Below, one piece after another: positions 54,521-57,504 of a stretch of 57,504 nucleotides of DNA; the first letter of the stretch is position 1, and every line of letters begins with the position of its first letter. The notes under the pieces were generated by a model. It was given only the letters and a program-made list of their open reading frames with translations. It was not told the origin of the DNA and ran no database searches. Origin of the DNA: an uncultured Acidobacteriia bacterium (GTDB taxonomy: Bacteria; Acidobacteriota; Terriglobia; Bryobacterales; Bryobacteraceae); the NCBI GenBank assembly GCA_903875575.1, contig CAIQWJ010000014.1:1-57504 (forward strand). The letters run 5' to 3'. The translations under genes and the position numbers were made by a program.

Positions 54521-55408
54521 ATGCCTGCTGCCAAAGTTCGTAAAGCCGTTTTCCCTGCCGCCGGTCTCGGGACCCGCTTTCTCCCCGCCACCAAAGCCCA
54601 GCCCAAAGAAATGCTGCCCCTGGTCGACAAGCCCATCATCCAATATGGCGTCGAAGAGGCCATCCAGTCCGGTATCACCAACATCATTATGGTGACAGGC
54701 CGCGGCAAGACCGCTATCGAAGACCATTTCGACGTTAGCTTCGAGCTCGAACATATGCTCGAATCGCGCAAGAAAAAGGACCTTCTCGCCCTGGTCCGAC
54801 AGGTTTCCGACCTCATCAACATCTCCTACACTCGTCAGAAGGAAGCGCGCGGCCTTGGCCACGCCGTCCTCTGCGCCCGCGAACTCGTGGGCGGCGAGCC
54901 CTTCGCCACCGTTCTGGCCGATGACGTGATCGACGCCGAAACGCCCTGCATTCGTCAATTGCTCGACATCTACGAGTTCTTTGCCGCCCCGGTCCTTGCC
55001 GTCATGGAGGTACCGAAGGAATCCATCTCCTCCTACGGCTGCATCGATGCAGAACCCGTCGCCCACAATGGCAGCAAGAATCGCGTCTACCGGATTCGCG
55101 ACCTCGTCGAAAAGCCGAAACCCAGTGAAGCTCCGTCCAATCTCGCCATCATCGGCCGCTATATTCTGACGCCGGACGTGTTTGAATCCATCGACCGCAT
55201 TGAGGCCGGTGCCGGCGGCGAAATCCAGTTGACCGATGCGCTTCGCCACCTGCTTCGCAGCCGCCCCATCTACGCCTTCAAGTTCGAAGGCAATCGATAT
55301 GACGCGGGAGACAAACTCGGATTTCTCAAAGCCACAGTCGAGTTCGCCCTGCGCCGCCACGACCTCGGCGGCCCGTTCCGTGACTATCTCAAGACGCTGA
55401 CGCTCTGA
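54521..55408 (+). CDS. galU: UTP-glucose-1-phosphate uridylyltransferase
   Basis: A 295-residue nucleotidyltransferase making UDP-glucose for polysaccharide and glycolipid synthesis. It has the signature AVFPAAGLGTRFLPATKAQP (9-28), KEMLPLVDKPIIQYGVEEAI, the LADDVID metal/uridine region, LVEKPKPSEAPSNLAIIGRY and AGGEIQLTDAL. Length is normal. A near-palindrome (54447-54460) lies in the leader, and the whole leader plus 5' end has a decayed copy at 52388-52507. Confidence 0.95.
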   Translation: MPAAKVRKAVFPAAGLGTRFLPATKAQPKEMLPLVDKPIIQYGVEEAIQSGITNIIMVTGRGKTAIEDHFDVSFELEHMLESRKKKDLLALVRQVSDLINISYTRQKEARGLGHAVLCARELVGGEPFATVLADDVIDAETPCIRQLLDIYEFFAAPVLAVMEVPKESISSYGCIDAEPVAHNGSKNRVYRIRDLVEKPKPSEAPSNLAIIGRYILTPDVFESIDRIEAGAGGEIQLTDALRHLLRSRPIYAFKFEGNRYDAGDKLGFLKATVEFALRRHDLGGPFRDYLKTLTL

Positions 55409-55441
55409 ACTAACTGCCTGGCCGCCCGGTATCCCCGGCTT

Positions 55442-55457
55442 TGGCATTATTCTTGCT
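55442..55457 (+). promoter_or_regulatory. sigma-54 (RpoN) type promoter
   Basis: TGGCAT (55442-55447), five bases, then TTGCT (55453-55457) fits TGGCAY-N5-TTGCW, with GG and GC 12 bases apart as required. The start point would be near 55468. An inverted repeat GTTAC-GGTA-GTAAC (55466-55479) covers that point. Downstream is the FecR/DUF6600 gene. Confidence 0.6.
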
Positions 55458-55520
55458 TCATCTTTGTTACGGTAGTAACGTTGGGAGGCTGTATGCCATC
55501 CAACACACTGGAGACAAACG

Positions 55521-57500
55521 ATGCAACGATTCATTCTCGCAATGGTCCTCAGCGGCGCGGCTCTTTGGGCTCAGCCCCAATATTCGCAGGCGCAGGGCGG
55601 GCAAGACGGGCCGATAGACCCGCCCTCCCGCGTCGCCAGGCTCAACTGGATTTCCGGAGATGTCGCCTTCCAGCCAGCCACCGTTGACACCTGGACCAAC
55701 GCCACAGTCAACTATCCACTGACCACGGGCGATCATCTTTTCGTGAATGACCGCGCCCGTGCCGAACTCCACATCGGGGCCACCGCCATCCGGATCAATT
55801 CGATTTCCAGCTTCGGCTTCCTGAATCTCAGTGACGATACCATCCAGATGAGCCTCAACCAGGGTTCCATGGAGATCCGCCTTCGCCAGCTGGATCGCGA
55901 CGATATCTTCGAGATCGATACCCCGAATGGTGCCGTCACTTTACTGCGCGCCGGGGACTACCGGATCGATACCGATCCCGCCCGTAACGCCACTATGGTC
56001 ACCGTCCGAACCGGACAGGCCGAAGTTTACCAGGAAGGCAACAGCATGCTCGTGACAGCCCGCCAGACGGCGTGGTTCCACGATGGCAGCGGACCTGAAA
56101 TCAATCCTGAGAATCCGCGCGACGAATTCGACCGCTTCATCGCCATGCGCAATAACGCCGAAGATGCGCTGCCTCGCGGCGAGTATGTTCCCGAGACAAT
56201 GGTTGGCTACCAGGATTTGTACGCTTATGGTCGCTGGGTGAACGATCCCGTTTACGGTTCCGTCTGGGTTCCGCCGGTCGATACCGGCTGGGCTCCGTAT
56301 ACGCTGGGCCGCTGGGCCTTCGTCGAACCGTGGGGCTGGACCTGGATCGATGAAGAGCCCTGGGGTTTCGCACCCTTCCACTACGGTCGCTGGGCCATGT
56401 TGCGCGGCGGGTGGGGAGGCGGCTGGGCGTGGATTCCCGGCGAGCGTTCTTACCGTCCCGTCTATGCGCCGGCTCTGGTGGGTTTCATCGGCGGTGGCGG
56501 CTTTGGCGTCTCGATCGGCTGGTTTCCGCTGGGACCGCGCGAACCGTGGATTCCCGCGTGGGGCGCGTCGGGAGCGTATGTCAATCGAGTGAATGTGATG
56601 CACGTGACCAACGTCAACGTGGTCAATGTCACGTACGTGAACCGGCAGAATGCGGTGGTGGTTTCGCAGGCCGATTTCGCTGGTGCGCGGTCCGTCAGAG
56701 GCGCGATGCGTCCGGTGACACCCGGCGAGTGGCAGGGTGCCCGCGTCCTGGGCACGAGCCCACAGATTGTTCCGGGACGGGCGAGCGTGGCGTTCGGTCC
56801 GCAGAGAGCGGCTCCGCCGCTCTCTGCGCGAGTTGTCGTGGCGAAGACCCCGCCGCCGGCGGCACCGGTTTCATTTGAAGCGCGGCAGCGCGTGTTGACC
56901 CAGAATCAGGGTCTTCCACTCAGCGCGAACCAGGTGGGACAACTTCGCAGCCAGCAGCCAGGCGCAGTGGTGAATCGGCAGCCGGTCCGTGCCATCGGTG
57001 GACAGCAGGGTGGCCCTGCCATGAATCGGCCTGCTAATCCTGGTTTCACGCCGAACTCGGCACCGGCAATTCAGCAGCCGGCAAACCCGAACCGGCTGCC
57101 GGATCGCATGAATTCGCGTCCCCCGAATGCGCTACCGCCCCCGGCAAACACGCAGCCGGGCCAGTACTCGCCGCGCGGACAGCAACCGCAGACAACTGCT
57201 CCTCCTGCGGTTCAGGCAGCACCGCAGAATTCGGCACCTGCCAACCAGCAACCCGGGCGGTTCCCGCAGCGGGATCAGCCGCCTCAGCAGGTACCGCAAT
57301 CTGCACCGCCGGCGCAACGAGTGCAGCCGGCACCGCAACCTGCCGCACCGCCGGCGGCTCCGCCCGCACCGCGCGTCCAGCAGCCGGCAACTCCGCCGCC
57401 TGCCGCACAACCGGCTGCGCCGCCTGCCGCGCAACCGGCACCGCAGAATCGGCCCATCCCCAGAATGCGGCAGGTTCCGCCGAAAGACGAGCCGAAGTAA
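55521..57500 (+). CDS. secreted FecR-domain/DUF6600 protein with Pro/Gln/Ala-rich tail
   Basis: A 659-residue protein with signal peptide FILAMVLSGAALWAQ. Residues about 37-175 are a FecR-like beta domain (ARLNWISGDVAFQPA, GDHLFVNDRARAELHIG, FEIDTPNGAVTLLRAGDYRI). About 225-330 is the Trp-rich DUF6600 region (YGRWVNDPVYGSVWVPPVD, YTLGRWAFVEPWGWTWIDEE, FHYGRWAMLRGGWG). From about 440 to the end the chain is low-complexity Pro, Gln, Ala and Asn. GGAG lies 7 bases before ATG 55521. It is likely surface-exposed; a sigma-54-type promoter suggests control by an enhancer-binding protein. The stop is complete just inside the window edge. Confidence 0.85.
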   Translation: MQRFILAMVLSGAALWAQPQYSQAQGGQDGPIDPPSRVARLNWISGDVAFQPATVDTWTNATVNYPLTTGDHLFVNDRARAELHIGATAIRINSISSFGFLNLSDDTIQMSLNQGSMEIRLRQLDRDDIFEIDTPNGAVTLLRAGDYRIDTDPARNATMVTVRTGQAEVYQEGNSMLVTARQTAWFHDGSGPEINPENPRDEFDRFIAMRNNAEDALPRGEYVPETMVGYQDLYAYGRWVNDPVYGSVWVPPVDTGWAPYTLGRWAFVEPWGWTWIDEEPWGFAPFHYGRWAMLRGGWGGGWAWIPGERSYRPVYAPALVGFIGGGGFGVSIGWFPLGPREPWIPAWGASGAYVNRVNVMHVTNVNVVNVTYVNRQNAVVVSQADFAGARSVRGAMRPVTPGEWQGARVLGTSPQIVPGRASVAFGPQRAAPPLSARVVVAKTPPPAAPVSFEARQRVLTQNQGLPLSANQVGQLRSQQPGAVVNRQPVRAIGGQQGGPAMNRPANPGFTPNSAPAIQQPANPNRLPDRMNSRPPNALPPPANTQPGQYSPRGQQPQTTAPPAVQAAPQNSAPANQQPGRFPQRDQPPQQVPQSAPPAQRVQPAPQPAAPPAAPPAPRVQQPATPPPAAQPAAPPAAQPAPQNRPIPRMRQVPPKDEPK

Positions 57501-57504
57501 ACGC

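Overview
The window looks like a chromosomal segment of an acidobacterium, most likely of the Solibacter/Bryobacter group. This is inferred from gene content, not from a marker gene: a TIGR03435-type secreted protein, several periplasmic PQQ dehydrogenases with dedicated c-type cytochromes, Tat-exported sugar-phosphate-isomerase-like proteins, PEP-CTERM proteins, a ToxR-like winged helix fused to a TolB propeller, and many secreted carboxypeptidase-regulatory-like proteins. No phage, IS element or CRISPR array was seen.

Layout. 1-830: non-coding, with helically phased CCCA boxes and one copy of a dispersed CTCTGYG repeat. 831-5949: a C-rich operon (isomerase, dihaem cytochrome c, two quinoprotein dehydrogenases). 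6.0-15.2 kb: a 52-55 bp direct repeat, ligA with a DUF885 peptidase, a lipid kinase, a secreted protein, a DUF485/acetate-type symporter pair, and a truncated lectin-like gene. 15.2-17.7 kb, minus strand: esterase, SUMF1-like protein, and a DUF433/DUF5615 toxin-antitoxin pair with a frameshifted toxin. 17.8-25.6 kb: one complete efflux operon (TetR, HlyD adaptor, double-ATPase ABC protein, two permeases, TolC). 25.6-32.1 kb: a TIMP-like secreted protein, a second isomerase, a universal stress protein, purH and a tannase-family esterase. 32.1-35.5 kb: tRNA-Leu(TAG), tRNA-Lys(TTT) and a two-subunit molybdenum hydroxylase. 35.5-40.6 kb, minus strand: a PEP-CTERM protein, the ToxR/TolB protein, and an aldolase coupled to a bacterial microcompartment (BMC) shell protein. 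40.7-45.1 kb: an esterase, a PEBP protein, and a second cytochrome/quinoprotein pair. 45.4-46.2 kb: a cluster of gene relics. 46.2-57.5 kb: a three-domain LplT-Aas fusion, tandem PEP-CTERM paralogues, the TIGR03435 protein, a decayed 5' fragment of galU, a TPR metallopeptidase, galU, and a FecR/DUF6600 protein behind a sigma-54-type promoter.

The most interesting lead is at 38920-40571. A class I DHDPS/NAL-type aldolase carries a C-terminal linker and amphipathic helix that looks like a BMC encapsulation peptide. It is translationally coupled, through an apparent CTG start overlapping its TGA stop, to a tandem-domain BMC shell protein. No other shell gene is in the window, so this may be a satellite microcompartment locus with an unassigned aldol or retro-aldol reaction. 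Other leads are a dispersed repeat that has become part of a signal peptide, a decayed galU 5' copy, a broken toxin beside an intact antitoxin, MraZ-like phased boxes, and an apparent GC-skew flip near 6 kb.
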